A DNA stretch of 64,000 bases from Syntrophobacter sp963666995 (GCA_963666995.1 OY762941.1:3596001-3660000), one strand, 5' to 3'; positions 1-9,229 are shown, numbered from the stretch's first letter. The notes: generated by a model not told the origin, from the letters alone. Numbers and translations are program-made.

Positions 1-670
1 GTTCTCCTTCCGCCACCAGTCGTCCTTCATTTAGAAGCAGGACGCGGTCCGAAAAGAGGATTGCCAGGTTCGGATCGTGCAGATTCAGCACCGCGGCCAG
101 CCTGTTCCTCCTGACGATGGCTCTTGTCTTCATCAGGACCATGATCTGGTTTCTGAAATCCAGATGAGCCGTGGGTTCGTCCATGAGGAACACGGGGGCC
201 TCCTGGGCAAGACACCGTGCTATCAGGACCATCTGCCTCTCGCCGCCGCTGATCCGCGTGTAGGGCCGATCCGCCAGATGGGTGATCCCCATGGTGTCCA
301 AGGCCTCCTTCGTTCTTTCACGATCCTTCCGCGAGGGTGAACAGAGAAGCCCGACGTGGGCGGCCCGTCCCATCAGGACCACATCAAAAACGGAATACGG
401 GAAAGGCGGATCGTGTTCCTGGGGCACTGCGGCGACTTTCCGGGCGACTTCCCGCCGGTCCATCTCCTTTGCGGGCATGCCGTCGAGGAAGACTCCCCCC
501 TCGTGCTCTTTCCAGATGCCCAGCATGCATTGGAACAAAGTGGTCTTTCCCGAACCGTTCGGACCGAGGACCGTTGTGATTTCCCCGGCGTTCACCCTGA
601 AGGTGATTCCTCTCAGGACTGGGTTCTTCGATCCGGGGTGGGAAAAGGTGAGATCCCTTACTTCGATCAT
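1..670 (-). CDS. Iron-chelate/cobalamin-type ABC transporter ATP-binding protein (3' end outside window)
   Basis: Cytoplasmic ATPase of a FecBCD/BtuCDF-type importer. Reading on the minus strand from an ATG at 670, the product starts MIEVRDLTF and shows Walker A (GPNGSGKTT, about residue 36), a signature region ISGGERQ, Walker B FLMDEPT and the downstream His of the H-loop (NLHDPN). The frame is open to the window edge, so about 223 codons are visible of the usual 250-270. Its ATG overlaps the permease stop by 4 bp, so it is translationally coupled. The family moves ferric siderophores, haem, cobalamin or other metal chelates. The nickel/cobalt genes nearby make a metal chelate or corrinoid likely, but the substrate is not readable here. 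Confidence 0.9.
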   Translation of the reverse strand, partial: MIEVRDLTFSHPGSKNPVLRGITFRVNAGEITTVLGPNGSGKTTLFQCMLGIWKEHEGGVFLDGMPAKEMDRREVARKVAAVPQEHDPPFPYSVFDVVLMGRAAHVGLLCSPSRKDRERTKEALDTMGITHLADRPYTRISGGERQMVLIARCLAQEAPVFLMDEPTAHLDFRNQIMVLMKTRAIVRRNRLAAVLNLHDPNLAILFSDRVLLLNEGRLVAEGE

Positions 671-1689
671 TTTCCCCAACTTTCTCCGGCGCCTTTTCTC
701 ATCAGGACAATGAAGAAAGGAGTGCCGCATAAAGCGGTAATGATTCCTACCGGGATATCGAATGAAGTCAGGTTCCTGGCCAGCGTGTCGGCAAAAACCA
801 TGAATGCCGCGCCCGCCGCGATGGAAAAAGGGATGAGCAGTCGATGATCGGGTCCCACGATCATTCTTGTCAGGTGCGGGACCATCAGCCCGACCCATCC
901 GATGATCCCGCTGACGGATACCGCCGATCCCACGGCCAGGGAGGCGGCACCGATAAACAGCACCCTGTCTCTTTCGACGTGGATCCCAAGCGCCCCGGCT
1001 TCCTCATCGCCCATGGACAGGACGTTCAACCGCCACTTCATGAGATAGAGCGGCACGATGGACACGATACTGCCGACCCCCGCGACTTTGACCGCCTGCC
1101 AGTCGGCAAGGGAGAAGCTTCCCATGAGCCAGTACACAATGCTGACAAGCCTGTGGGGATCGACCAGGAATTTGAGGATGGATACCAGAGCCGAAAAGAA
1201 CGCCGATACCACGATGCCCGATAAGACCAGGGGAAGCCGCGAAACCTGCCCCTGGTTCTTTGCCAGGCAGTAGGCAATGCAGGACGCGACGAGGCTGAAG
1301 AGAAAGGCTGAAAGCTGAATGGGCAAAGCGGGCAGAAAGGCGACGGAGAGGGCGCATCCGAAAGCGGCTCCCGCAGACAGCCCCAGGATAAAGGGATCGA
1401 CGAGAGGGTTCCTGAAAACTCCCTGAAGGGTCGCGCCGGCCGCCGAGAGCGCTCCTCCGACAATGGCGGCGAGAATGATCCTCGGGAGTCTTATGTCCCA
1501 GATGATCGAAAGTTCGGGAAGATCCGCCGTCCGGACGTTAAATGCGTTGCTGAAAAGCGCTCTCAGCACCAATGAAGGAGAAACGTCATAGGCGCCCCAG
1601 AAAAGGGACAGTCCTCCGAAAAGGAAAGGAGAAATCCCGAGCAGCACCAGCCAAAACCTTTTTTTCAACTTGTCATCCTCGCGGATCAT
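667..1689 (-). CDS. FecCD/BtuC-family ABC permease
   Basis: Inner-membrane permease, 340 residues, the usual size for BtuC/FecD. The protein is strongly hydrophobic with about ten membrane segments and the family motifs SPSLVLRALF near the N-terminus, LPRIILAAIVGGALSAAGA (residues about 50-70), FRNPLVDPFILG and, near the C-terminus, GWVGLMVPHLTRMIVG followed by FADTLAR. It lies between the periplasmic binding protein (135 bp upstream) and the ATPase (4-bp overlap), completing a one-direction importer. Substrate as for the ATPase: a metal chelate or corrinoid by family, not settled by sequence. Confidence 0.92.
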   Translation of the reverse strand: MIREDDKLKKRFWLVLLGISPFLFGGLSLFWGAYDVSPSLVLRALFSNAFNVRTADLPELSIIWDIRLPRIILAAIVGGALSAAGATLQGVFRNPLVDPFILGLSAGAAFGCALSVAFLPALPIQLSAFLFSLVASCIAYCLAKNQGQVSRLPLVLSGIVVSAFFSALVSILKFLVDPHRLVSIVYWLMGSFSLADWQAVKVAGVGSIVSIVPLYLMKWRLNVLSMGDEEAGALGIHVERDRVLFIGAASLAVGSAVSVSGIIGWVGLMVPHLTRMIVGPDHRLLIPFSIAAGAAFMVFADTLARNLTSFDIPVGIITALCGTPFFIVLMRKGAGESWGK

Positions 1690-1823
1690 AGCGCGAATCC
1701 CGGGTCATCCAGACCTCGATTGAAAGGAGGGGAGGGGCCCTTGCTGCATTTCCCGGTCATGAAGATTCCCCCCCCTCGGGCGAGGGAGAAATTACGACGG
1801 TGCAATTTGACCGGCGGCACGGC

Positions 1824-2795
1824 CTACCACTCCGGGACCGAACCCCCGAAGGGAGTTCCGAAGCATTTCATGTGAAACTTCCGCGCTTCCGCTGCCGCGG
1901 CACCGGCGTCAAAGTACTCCGGATACATCTTGCAGGCCGTCCAGAGAGTCAGCAGCGAAATCATGGGAGACCAGCTCGACCACGCGGGGGCCTTGTAGAC
2001 TCGTCCTTCCTTCACGGCCTTAACCGTCTTCCACTGGGAGCCGGTCAAGAGGTCGTCGACCCCGTAGGTGGCGTTTCCCCATATGAATATTACGTCCGGG
2101 TTCCATCCCACTATGCGTTCGAGGGAGACCTCCGCGTACCTGGATTCCATCGATTCCGCCAGGTTGGTCCCTCCGGCAAGCTTCGTGAAATCCTGGGTTA
2201 TCCCCGTGCGTCCGCTTACGGTAGTGGGCTTCTGCCACAACCAGATGACCTTTTGACGCCGCTCGGGAGGCACCTTCGAGACCGTGCGCCTCACGAACTC
2301 AAATACGTTTTCCACCGCGGAGATGATCTCGCTTGTTCTGCTTTCTTCTCCGAACAGGATTCCACATGTTTTCATTGCGGCGAAAAGCTCGTCGATGTTG
2401 TCGGGGTAGATTGCGATGACCTTGAGTCCCCTTGCAGCCAGGAATTCCACGACCTCGGGCTTATAGGTCCACGTGATCACCAGGTCGGGTTTGAGCGCCG
2501 TCAAGGCTTCCACGTTGACCTGGTCCCCCGTGCCCACGGAGGGTATAAGTTTTACCCTGGGGAAATCCCTCAACGCCTCACTGCCGTAAGCCCACCGGTT
2601 GACGCCCGCCACCCGGTCCCAGAGGTTGAGAACGGGGATGAGTTCGTACAGGGAAAGAAGCACCGCCCTCTGAACGGGCGGGTTCACTTCGACTTCTCTC
2701 CCCATTTTGTCCCTGATCGTGAGGGCGCCGGCGGAGACCTGGCACAGCAGCCCTGCCAACACCCAGACGAATACAAAAATCATCTTCTTTTTCAT
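1824..2795 (-). CDS. Periplasmic metal-chelate binding protein of the BtuF/FepB type
   Basis: Substrate-binding protein of the importer. The ATG at 2795 is chosen because it starts a clear signal peptide (MKKKMIFVFVWVLAGLLCQVSAGA); an upstream extension in the same frame would bury the signal. The mature protein begins LTIRDKMGREVEVNPPVQRAV, the typical start of class III (helical backbone) binding proteins, and contains the ERIVGWNPDVIFIWG motif that precedes the second lobe. About 323 residues. Its start is 1 bp from the stop of the TonB-dependent receptor, so receptor and binding protein are one transcript, which supports a common substrate. Confidence 0.9.
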   Translation of the reverse strand: MKKKMIFVFVWVLAGLLCQVSAGALTIRDKMGREVEVNPPVQRAVLLSLYELIPVLNLWDRVAGVNRWAYGSEALRDFPRVKLIPSVGTGDQVNVEALTALKPDLVITWTYKPEVVEFLAARGLKVIAIYPDNIDELFAAMKTCGILFGEESRTSEIISAVENVFEFVRRTVSKVPPERRQKVIWLWQKPTTVSGRTGITQDFTKLAGGTNLAESMESRYAEVSLERIVGWNPDVIFIWGNATYGVDDLLTGSQWKTVKAVKEGRVYKAPAWSSWSPMISLLTLWTACKMYPEYFDAGAAAAEARKFHMKCFGTPFGGSVPEW

Positions 2796-2796
2796 C

Positions 2797-5178
2797 TTAG
2801 AACTTAACGGTAAGCCCCGCGAACAACTGCCGTCCCGGGGCCCTGTAATAGGTGTAGTATTTGCTGTCGAAAAGGTTATCCACCGCAAACGTGATCGCCG
2901 TGCACTTCGTCACCTGGTACTTCATAAAAAGGTCTGCCAAAAAATAGGAATCATACGAGCCGTACACGTTCGAAGCCGTATCCAGGTTCTGATCGTTGCC
3001 ATACACTTTGTCGGCAAAGCGTCCCACCAGGGTCATCAGGAAGGGTCCGTGGGTGAATTCGCCCCCGAGGTTGAACATTCTCTCCGGGACCCCCGTCAAC
3101 TGCATGCCCTCGGTGGAAGGTTTTGCCGGGTTTTCCAGCATCTCGCTTTCCGTAAAGGTGAAGCCTCCGAAAACCTTCATCCAGTCGCAGAGTTTCTGTT
3201 TCATTTCGACCTCAAAGCCCTTGGTCTCCGCCCGTCCGGCATTGATATACTGTTGATAAGTGGAAGTGACGGTCTCGAGGTATATGAGGTCCTTCAGGCT
3301 GTTGTTAAAATAGGTGAAAGTGAGGGTGCCGTTTTCACCGAGTTTCTGCTCGATGCCGACATCCCAGGACAGGCAATACTCCGGATCCAGGTTCGGGTTT
3401 GAGGCATAAGTCACCCCGTAGTAGACCCATGTCCGATAGAGTTCGTAGACGTTGGGAGGGCGGAAAGACCTTCCCGCCGACGCCCTGATGGTGGTTGTGT
3501 CGAAGAGCTTGTATACCAGCGAGGCTTTCGGGCTGACGGCCAGTGAATTTCTGGTATCGAAGGTCTGGGGGAAGCCCGCGGTACCGACCTGGTTCACCAT
3601 CCCGTCAAAAGTCTCCCAGTAGTCGCCGCGAATGCCGAGGTAGGCGGTGAGATTCTTCCAAAGCGCGATTTCAGCCTGGGCATACAATGAAAAAATGCCG
3701 TCTTCGCCTTTGGATTCATAAGTGAGGTCCCCTTTGGATCTGCTATCGGTCCATTCGCTCAGAGCGTGTTCCTGGGTGTCGGCGTTGGCGAACTGGTAGG
3801 AGGTCCCCACCGTGAGAAGATGTTTCTCCAAAATGGGGACAGACACCTGCAAATTGGACTGGAATGATTGCGAGGGGGTTTCGTTTATTGTGCCCGGCCC
3901 TCCCGACCGCACAGCGGTGGAAGAGGGCGTGATGTACCAGTACGACGGCTGATCGACCAGCCCGCAGGTGGCTTTGACAGCCACTGAGTCGAACAGGGTC
4001 GTATCGAGGACGGCGTTGAAAATGTTTTCCGTCTTTTCTCCGTCTCCGCTGAGGAAAGAAGACTCGGAGAAGCTAAGGCGTCTCGGACCCTGATCGTTGA
4101 AGACGACCGGCCCCGACCATACGGGACTTCCCGAACTGTCCCGAAGATATGTGCCGGGGTCGTCATACCCGTATCCGTAACTGTTGCGCATGAAGGAAAA
4201 GGATGCCTTGGTGTTTTCGGTGAGGTCGTATGCGGCCTTGAAAGTGGCGGAATTCCGCCACCAGGAATTGTCGCCCATGTCCCCGATGAGGTAGGCGGGA
4301 ACACCTTGGGCGGTCGTCGTGGGCTGGGCCCCCGATACCTGTGTTCCCGAGCCGGAAGTGGTGGGTGTTTTAACGTTTAGAGCGGTGGGATACCCGTCAC
4401 TTTGACCGTATCCGTAACTCGCAAAGACACTCAGTCTGTTGAAAAACTTATCGCCGTAGGAACCGTAGGAAGTCCAGTAATTATCGCTTCCGTAGCCGCC
4501 CTGGAAGGTGACTTCCCGCTTCTCGGGCATTCGGGTCAGGATGTTGATGACCCCGCCCATCGCGTTTCCTCCGTATAGAGAGGAAAAGGGGCCGCGCGCG
4601 ACCTCGATTCGTTCGATGTTTTGGGGAAAGATGCCGTTCCAGTTGACGGCCCCTGTATAGCCGTCGTTGAGGGGCAGTCCATCGAGCAGGACAAGGGTCC
4701 TTTTCTGATCGGGGATACCCCGCAGAGTCACCGCTGCAGTCGTATCGAGAGGTTTTGCGCGCTTGTCGTAGACTCCCGGCAGGATGTCCATTGCTTCGTC
4801 GATGGTTTGTATGTTTCTGCTCTCTATGTCCTTCTGTGTCACCACGGACACGTCGGCCGGGGCATCGCCGAGCGACATGGGAGTCCGGGTGGCGGTCACC
4901 ACGATCTCTTCGAGGGTGGTGTCCTTCTTGTTTTGCCGGGTTGTCTCCCCGTACAGCTTTGCTTTGTCACTTTTTGCATCTTCACTTTGTTCCTGCGCGG
5001 TCAATCCGGCCTGGGATTCATCAGCAGCATTGCCGGGCATGGGAACTGCAAAAAGAAAACACACGATGAAAGAGAATATCCAGGTCCATGCAAAAGCCGA
5101 TCTTATCGTGCCGAGAAATGGATGCCGACATCGTAAAAGAATAGAAATTCCGAAATTGAGACAGGCTGATTTGAACAT
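2797..5178 (-). CDS. TonB-dependent outer-membrane receptor
   Basis: Outer-membrane active transporter energised by TonB, about 793 residues. I chose the ATG at 5178 because AAGGA sits about 10 bases upstream; an ATG at 5202 would add eight residues without a ribosome site. A signal-type hydrophobic segment at about residues 28-45 is followed by a TonB box (EEIVVTATRT), a plug domain (TIDEAMDILPGVY, LRGIPDQKRTLVLLDG, VARGPFSSLYGGNAMGGVINI) and a 22-strand barrel ending with an aromatic C-terminal residue (AGLTVKF). It is followed at 1 bp by the periplasmic binding protein and preceded by tonB. Cobalamin, siderophore and nickel receptors share this architecture; the nickel genes next door favour nickel or a corrinoid. 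Confidence 0.95.
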   Translation of the reverse strand: MFKSACLNFGISILLRCRHPFLGTIRSAFAWTWIFSFIVCFLFAVPMPGNAADESQAGLTAQEQSEDAKSDKAKLYGETTRQNKKDTTLEEIVVTATRTPMSLGDAPADVSVVTQKDIESRNIQTIDEAMDILPGVYDKRAKPLDTTAAVTLRGIPDQKRTLVLLDGLPLNDGYTGAVNWNGIFPQNIERIEVARGPFSSLYGGNAMGGVINILTRMPEKREVTFQGGYGSDNYWTSYGSYGDKFFNRLSVFASYGYGQSDGYPTALNVKTPTTSGSGTQVSGAQPTTTAQGVPAYLIGDMGDNSWWRNSATFKAAYDLTENTKASFSFMRNSYGYGYDDPGTYLRDSSGSPVWSGPVVFNDQGPRRLSFSESSFLSGDGEKTENIFNAVLDTTLFDSVAVKATCGLVDQPSYWYITPSSTAVRSGGPGTINETPSQSFQSNLQVSVPILEKHLLTVGTSYQFANADTQEHALSEWTDSRSKGDLTYESKGEDGIFSLYAQAEIALWKNLTAYLGIRGDYWETFDGMVNQVGTAGFPQTFDTRNSLAVSPKASLVYKLFDTTTIRASAGRSFRPPNVYELYRTWVYYGVTYASNPNLDPEYCLSWDVGIEQKLGENGTLTFTYFNNSLKDLIYLETVTSTYQQYINAGRAETKGFEVEMKQKLCDWMKVFGGFTFTESEMLENPAKPSTEGMQLTGVPERMFNLGGEFTHGPFLMTLVGRFADKVYGNDQNLDTASNVYGSYDSYFLADLFMKYQVTKCTAITFAVDNLFDSKYYTYYRAPGRQLFAGLTVKF

Positions 5179-5433
5179 GATCGGTTTCCTTCGTTGCTTC
5201 ACGCCATGCGGCGTGTTAAAAAAATTGAGGATCTTGTTTCAACCGGATCCTGGGGGCAGGTTGTTTTCCCTGGCCGGAAGCCCTGCCCCTTCAAAACTCT
5301 AAAATTCGATGCACCCCCTTTCAGTGGAACATTTGGTTGGAAGCAGAAGCGGTTACGCTTGAACCCGGACGTGCATCCCGAAGATGAGACATCGCCGGAC
5401 GCCCGGCGAAACCACAATGGATTTTCGATCGCA

Positions 5434-6309
5434 TCACCCGGGACCTTTGAGCTGGAACCTCACGGGCAGGAGCACCTTGCATTCCACGGGCTGACCGTCC
5501 TTTTTTGCCGGTGAGAACGTCGATTGTTCGACGGCTTTTATTGCCTCTTCATCAAATCCCGACCCCGCTTTGTTCACGATTTCTATCCCTGTGACTTTCC
5601 CCTGTTCATCAAGCGACACCCTGAGGAGGACCAATCCTTCCTTACCCAGTTGTCTTGCAACGCTTGGGTATTGAGGTTTTGCCCTGCGAATGAAATGCGG
5701 ACCGTCGGCCGATCCGAATGCCGCTTCGCCGGGCTGATAAGGCGAGGAGCCCGCTCCACCTCTCCCCGCTCCACCTTTCCCCCCTCCAGGATTTCCCACG
5801 CCGGCCATCGATGAAGTGCTCTCTCCAGCGGATGAATCCCCGGTTGGGGGTCTCTCTTCCGTATTGCGGATTTCTTTTCCGGGGCTCGGGGAAGGCTCCG
5901 GTTCGTTCGATCGATCCAGAGGTTGAAATATGCGCGGCGACTCCGCGTCTTTCGGCCTTGGCTCGGGCGAAACCGAGGGCGCTTTCTGTTTGGTCTTTTT
6001 CCGGGGGGTCCGTCTCGTCTCCTCTTTCCGGCTTTCCGATTTTGGAGCGGGGCTCTCATTTCGGCCGACGCTCTGATTTTGGTCGAGCGGCGCGTTGGGG
6101 AATTCGATTTCAGCCCCGGCTCCAGGGCCGCGCTCAAGCCCCTGATTGCCGGCCGGCAACGTTGAGCAGGAGAAGAGGTCCCCCGGCACAAGCCTCACCT
6201 CGATACACCGTGGATTCCTGCCCGGAGTTTTTGTCCCGGCGACCGTGAGAAGGCATAGGATCATCAGGTGACCGAGGATCGAAATCGTCAAGCCTTGCCA
6301 AACACGCAT
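5434..6309 (-). CDS. tonB: TonB energy-transducing protein
   Basis: Couples inner-membrane proton-motive force to the outer-membrane receptor. The ATG at 6309 (MRVWQGLTIS) begins the N-terminal anchor (residues about 5-25) with GAGG upstream; the longer frame to 6369 would run into the leader terminator. The centre (residues about 60-200) is rich in Pro, Arg, Lys, Glu and Gly, as expected for the periplasmic spacer. The C-terminal TonB domain (about residues 210-290) reads YPSVARQLGKEGLVLLRVSL ... GSGFDEEAIKAV. About 291 residues. It sits 255 bp upstream of the receptor, and no exbBD is in the window. An attenuator-like leader precedes it. Confidence 0.93.
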   Translation of the reverse strand: MRVWQGLTISILGHLMILCLLTVAGTKTPGRNPRCIEVRLVPGDLFSCSTLPAGNQGLERGPGAGAEIEFPNAPLDQNQSVGRNESPAPKSESRKEETRRTPRKKTKQKAPSVSPEPRPKDAESPRIFQPLDRSNEPEPSPSPGKEIRNTEERPPTGDSSAGESTSSMAGVGNPGGGKGGAGRGGAGSSPYQPGEAAFGSADGPHFIRRAKPQYPSVARQLGKEGLVLLRVSLDEQGKVTGIEIVNKAGSGFDEEAIKAVEQSTFSPAKKDGQPVECKVLLPVRFQLKGPG

Positions 6310-6338
6310 GATCCGGCCTCGCGTGGTGTCGGAATGAC

Positions 6339-6547
6339 AAAAAAAGGCCACGAAACCCCTCCCCCGCATTCATGCGAGCTGAAAGGCTTTCGTGGCCTTT
6401 TGACGGACAAAAAATCGAATACCCGGACCGGCTTTTGATTGATGAAAAGCCTGAAGGCGGAAGGATCACCAACGTACTCACACCTTCCTGGTGTGTTGTG
6501 TTCCTCCAGCGTTGTACTTTGTACCTTTACAGTCAGGGCCGTGTCAA
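6339..6547 (-). promoter_or_regulatory. Leader b: promoter, conserved GCCACGAAAGCC element and terminator before tonB
   Basis: On the minus strand a -35 TTGACA (6547-6542) is followed after 18 nt by TACAAA (6523-6518). About 115 nt downstream comes GGCCACGAAAGCC (6397-6385), which is the 5' arm of a hairpin closed by GGTTTCGTGGCC and then seven T (6345-6339). The terminator lies just before the tonB ribosome site. It is one of nine leaders sharing this element. Promoter and terminator are predictions from sequence. Confidence 0.72.
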
Positions 6548-6629
6548 CCCGTTTTTCGGAAAAGCATTACGCGGGTCCTTCTCGAGGGAATCGGTGCGAC
6601 ATTCAGACTCTTGTCTTCATGCTGTTGTC

Positions 6630-6791
6630 TTGACATGACCTATTTTGGATAGTAAGTTACAGCGACATGCCGATGCGATTACTGCCTGCGGTAAGAAACC
6701 GCGGATCAAGGCATATTCGAAGTTGGAATCGAATGAAGCCAGGAAGGCTTTGATGGGTGGGAAAACCTGTCCGGTCTTGCCGGCTTTTTTT
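6630..6791 (+). promoter_or_regulatory. Leader a: promoter, AAGCCAGGAAGGC element and terminator before cooT
   Basis: TTGACA at 6630-6635 with a weak -10 (TAAGTT, 6653-6658). A stem GCGGTAAGAAACCGC lies in the leader, then the conserved element AAGCCAGGAAGGC (6736-6748), which also forms the 5' arm of a hairpin ending TCTTGCCGGC plus seven T (6785-6791). It is closely similar to leader h (18615-18780), including the upstream GCCTG(C/T)GGTA..GAAA stem. The divergent tonB leader starts 83 bp away. Confidence 0.7.
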
Positions 6792-6896
6792 GTTATATGA
6801 TGCCGATGCGCCGTAGTGGCGCGATTTTGCGGCGGGATCGGAATGCGGGGAATCCAAATCAAGAGAAACGTTTGCATGGAAGGGAGGATTTTGAGG

Positions 6897-7100
6897 ATGT
6901 GTGAAGCGAATGCATATCTCATAAGAGACGGGGAAGAAGAACTTATCATGGCAGGCGTGGATATCCTGAGGCCTGAGGGCGACAGCGTTTACATTCGGGA
7001 TATTTTCGGTGAACAGCGTTGCGTGAAGGCGCATATCAAGGAAATGAACCTGGTCCAGCATCGCATTGTTCTGGAAGAGGATAAATGCCTCAAAGAGTAG
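6897..7100 (+). CDS. cooT: CooT-family small nickel-binding protein
   Basis: A 67-residue cytosolic protein. The ATG at 6897 has AAGGGAGG about 8 bases upstream and gives the family start MCEANAYL. The invariant Cys2 of CooT, which binds nickel in characterised members, is present, followed by the conserved blocks EELIMAGVDILRPEG, IRDIFGEQ and VKARI-like VKAHIKEMNLV. In Rhodospirillum CooT works with CODH nickel insertion, and paralogues occur widely in anaerobes. Its position between tonB and the nickel ECF transporter fits a role in nickel handling. Its expression is probably governed by leader a. Confidence 0.9.
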   Translation: MCEANAYLIRDGEEELIMAGVDILRPEGDSVYIRDIFGEQRCVKAHIKEMNLVQHRIVLEEDKCLKE

Positions 7101-7166
7101 TCAACCGGCTTTGGATAAGGTTGTCGGTGGGCATCTGCCTGACATTATGAAGAAAAGCAGGCGTGC

Positions 7167-8155
7167 TTAATTCCCGGACAAATTTGTCTCATGGATGATT
7201 TTCCAGAAGACCTGGACGCCGGGCAGTTCCCAGGTTCGGTCCGCGATAAGAAGAACAACGCCCATGGCGATCCAGAAAGCTCCCTTGACCCAATCCTTGT
7301 CCTGAGCGTTAAATTCGACGTTGCTTTGCAGGTTCCCATCGTAGCCGCGTGCGAGCATGGCTTCGTAGACTCTTTGGGTCCGCTCAAAGCTTCTGACCAA
7401 AAGCATTCCAAGGAAGTTTCCAATGGTCCGCAGGGTTTCAATGTCCGTTCTTTCGTGAAAACCTCGGGCACTCATCCCCTTCCTCATTCGGCCTGCCTCA
7501 TTCTGAAAGACAAAAATATACCGGTGGGCCAATAGAATCATCTGGCAAACCATCGAAGGGACCTTCAGCCGGGCGAGGGCCTGGATCGTGACTGAGAACA
7601 ACGATGTGCCCAGAAGAGGCTCGATCATCAGCGCTATGGCGGAAGCCTTCAGACAAATGAGCAGCGCCAGTTGGAATCCCCTGAGACTGAAGGGAAAAGA
7701 CGAAAGGCGGTCGAATACGATCAGGGTGTCTCCGCTCCTGGCGGCACGGTCAAGGGCATCACTACCAGCAGCAGGGCGAGGAAGGCGCCCATGGCCGTAA
7801 GACGTCTGAGCGGGCGGCGAAAGGGAATGCGTGCGATTCGTACCGACAGTGCCGCGCATGTGACGGCAAAAAATGCCAATGAGAGCTGTGAGACGGAAGC
7901 GACACAGAAAATGAAAAACGTGAGAGAGGCTATTTTGATCCGCGGGTCCCAACGGTGGAAAGGCGAATCAAGGTGTGCCTGTGCGTCTATGGCCGGGATG
8001 CCCCAGTCTCTTTCCTGCTCCACCCCGGATGAAGTCCCGCCGGTCGACGAAGTTCCAAGCAGCAAAAAGGAAACCAGCCACAGGAGAACGAGTCCGCCGA
8101 TCGGCAGGGCAAGGAATCCCAACGGAAGTCCCACGATGTGAATCGAAGGGTCCAT
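7167..8155 (-). pseudogene. nikQ: Nickel/cobalt ECF transporter T component (NikQ/CbiQ), frameshifted
   Basis: Membrane T subunit that couples NikM to the ATPase. The frame opening at 8155 (MDPSIHIVGL) carries a hydrophobic segment, the CbiQ landmark SPFHRWDPRIKI and helices up to VVMPLTVPPGAETP, then stops at 7721. The rest of the family, VFDRLSSFPFSLRGFQLAL ... QALARLKVPSMV ... HRYIFVFQNEAGRMRKGMSARGF, continues in the -1 frame to 7167. Adding one G to the GGG at 7724-7726 (CCC in the mRNA) would restore a protein of about 329 residues. No typical slippery heptamer is visible. It could be a real one-base loss or a sequencing error. The start is coupled to the nikM stop. Confidence 0.85.
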
Positions 8156-8163
8156 ACTGGATA

Positions 8164-8784
8164 TCAACGTGACGAACGATTACCGGAAGACACTTCCAGC
8201 AGTTCCGGCTTCACCTTATAGAGGAAGGAAACCGTGAACGCGGAAATGACAATTTCAATCACGATTACCGGTAAATGCGCGTACATGGCAAGCTTTGCCA
8301 CTCCCCAGAAATCTTCTCCTCCGGTGAGCAGGAGAAGAGCCAGAAAGAGCACGGCAAGGACGACGCCTGCCCCTCCCGATACGGCCCCGGCCAGGACATA
8401 CCGGGAAAACGAGTGTCCTTTGAGTACGCGAAACACCCAGCCGGCAAACAAGGCGGGGATGCCCATCATAATGGAGTTGGCTCCCAGGGCGGTAATCCCG
8501 CCGAACTGAAACAGGAGGCTTTGCAGGACAAGCCCCAGGGCGATTGAAATAAACGCGCTGTTCCCCAGAAGGATGCCCACCAGGCCGGGAATCAAAAGAT
8601 GAACGCTCGTAGGACCAATCGGAACATGAACGAGAGAGGCCACAAAAAAGGCAGAGGTCACCACCGCGATTTTGGGATAGTCTTCAGCTTTGGTTTTGCG
8701 GGAACTCCAGGCGATAATCGCCAGACTCACCGCAAATCCTCCAATTGCAACTGGAGTGGGGAGCACGCCATCAGAGATGTGCAT
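8164..8784 (-). CDS. nikM: Nickel ECF transporter S component NikM/CbiM
   Basis: Integral membrane substrate-specificity component, 206 residues. The N-terminus MHISDGVLP carries the metal-binding Met1/His2 signature of CbiM/NikM, in which the free N-terminus and His2 chelate the ion. About six to seven membrane helices follow, with the family blocks VHVPIGPTSVHLL and QSLLFQFGGITALGANSIMMG. It lies within a cluster in the order nikK, nikL (two parts), nikM, nikQ. The DUF4198 partner and CooT favour nickel over cobalt. No CbiN is present. Confidence 0.92.
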   Translation of the reverse strand: MHISDGVLPTPVAIGGFAVSLAIIAWSSRKTKAEDYPKIAVVTSAFFVASLVHVPIGPTSVHLLIPGLVGILLGNSAFISIALGLVLQSLLFQFGGITALGANSIMMGIPALFAGWVFRVLKGHSFSRYVLAGAVSGGAGVVLAVLFLALLLLTGGEDFWGVAKLAMYAHLPVIVIEIVISAFTVSFLYKVKPELLEVSSGNRSSR

Positions 8785-8857
8785 GGGCTATTCTTTCGTT
8801 TTCCGGTTTATGGTTTTGCAATCGGCAAGTCACACGGCGACTGCGGATGCTCATTCA

Positions 8858-9226
8858 TCAGCCTCGGTTTTTCCGGCTGTGCATGTAGAAACCTATGCCC
8901 GCCAGTCCGAAAATATAGCCGATCCCGGCAAAGACCTCTTTGATGCCGGGTCTGGAAACTTCCTCCCGCAACGCTGCGATTTCCCGCTTCAACTGCCCTG
9001 CTTCCCTTGAAATCTGGTTCTTCTGCTGCTGGAGCAGTTCGGCCAGTTGCCGGCACCCGGTGTCGGCGTTGGTGTCCGGGTTCTGAGTGACGCCCTGTTC
9101 TGAAGGGGCTTGCGCAGGCTGCTCTTCCGCAGCAAAACTTCCATTCGCGAAGCAGAAGAGAAGACCCGCCCAAAACGCGACGAAAATAATAATGGTGCTT
9201 ATGTCGCCTCGGTATTTTCGCGCCAT
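8858..9226 (-). CDS. Small coiled-coil membrane protein, C-terminal NikL-like half
   Basis: A 122-residue protein starting MARKYRGD with a first membrane/signal segment (IIIFVAFWAGLLFCFANG, about residues 10-30), a Gln/Pro-rich linker, a coiled coil (LAELLQQQKNQISREAGQL, about residues 60-90) and a second membrane segment (VFAGIGYIFGLAGIGFYM) before a basic tail. This two-helix arrangement is that of the small NikL/NikN subunits of nickel ECF systems. It is 3 bp from the preceding gene and 73 bp from nikM. Assignment rests on architecture and context. Confidence 0.75.
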   Translation of the reverse strand: MARKYRGDISTIIIFVAFWAGLLFCFANGSFAAEEQPAQAPSEQGVTQNPDTNADTGCRQLAELLQQQKNQISREAGQLKREIAALREEVSRPGIKEVFAGIGYIFGLAGIGFYMHSRKNRG

Positions 9227-9229
9227 CGT

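Noticed and set aside
5203..5433. Possible cobalamin riboswitch before the TonB-dependent receptor
   Set aside because: The B12-box and the conserved core (GCCACTG, CCGCAACTG) are not found on the minus strand.
7721..7730. Programmed -1 frameshift in nikQ
   Set aside because: The site reads ACA CCC TGA, without a slippery heptamer or a downstream pseudoknot that I can see.
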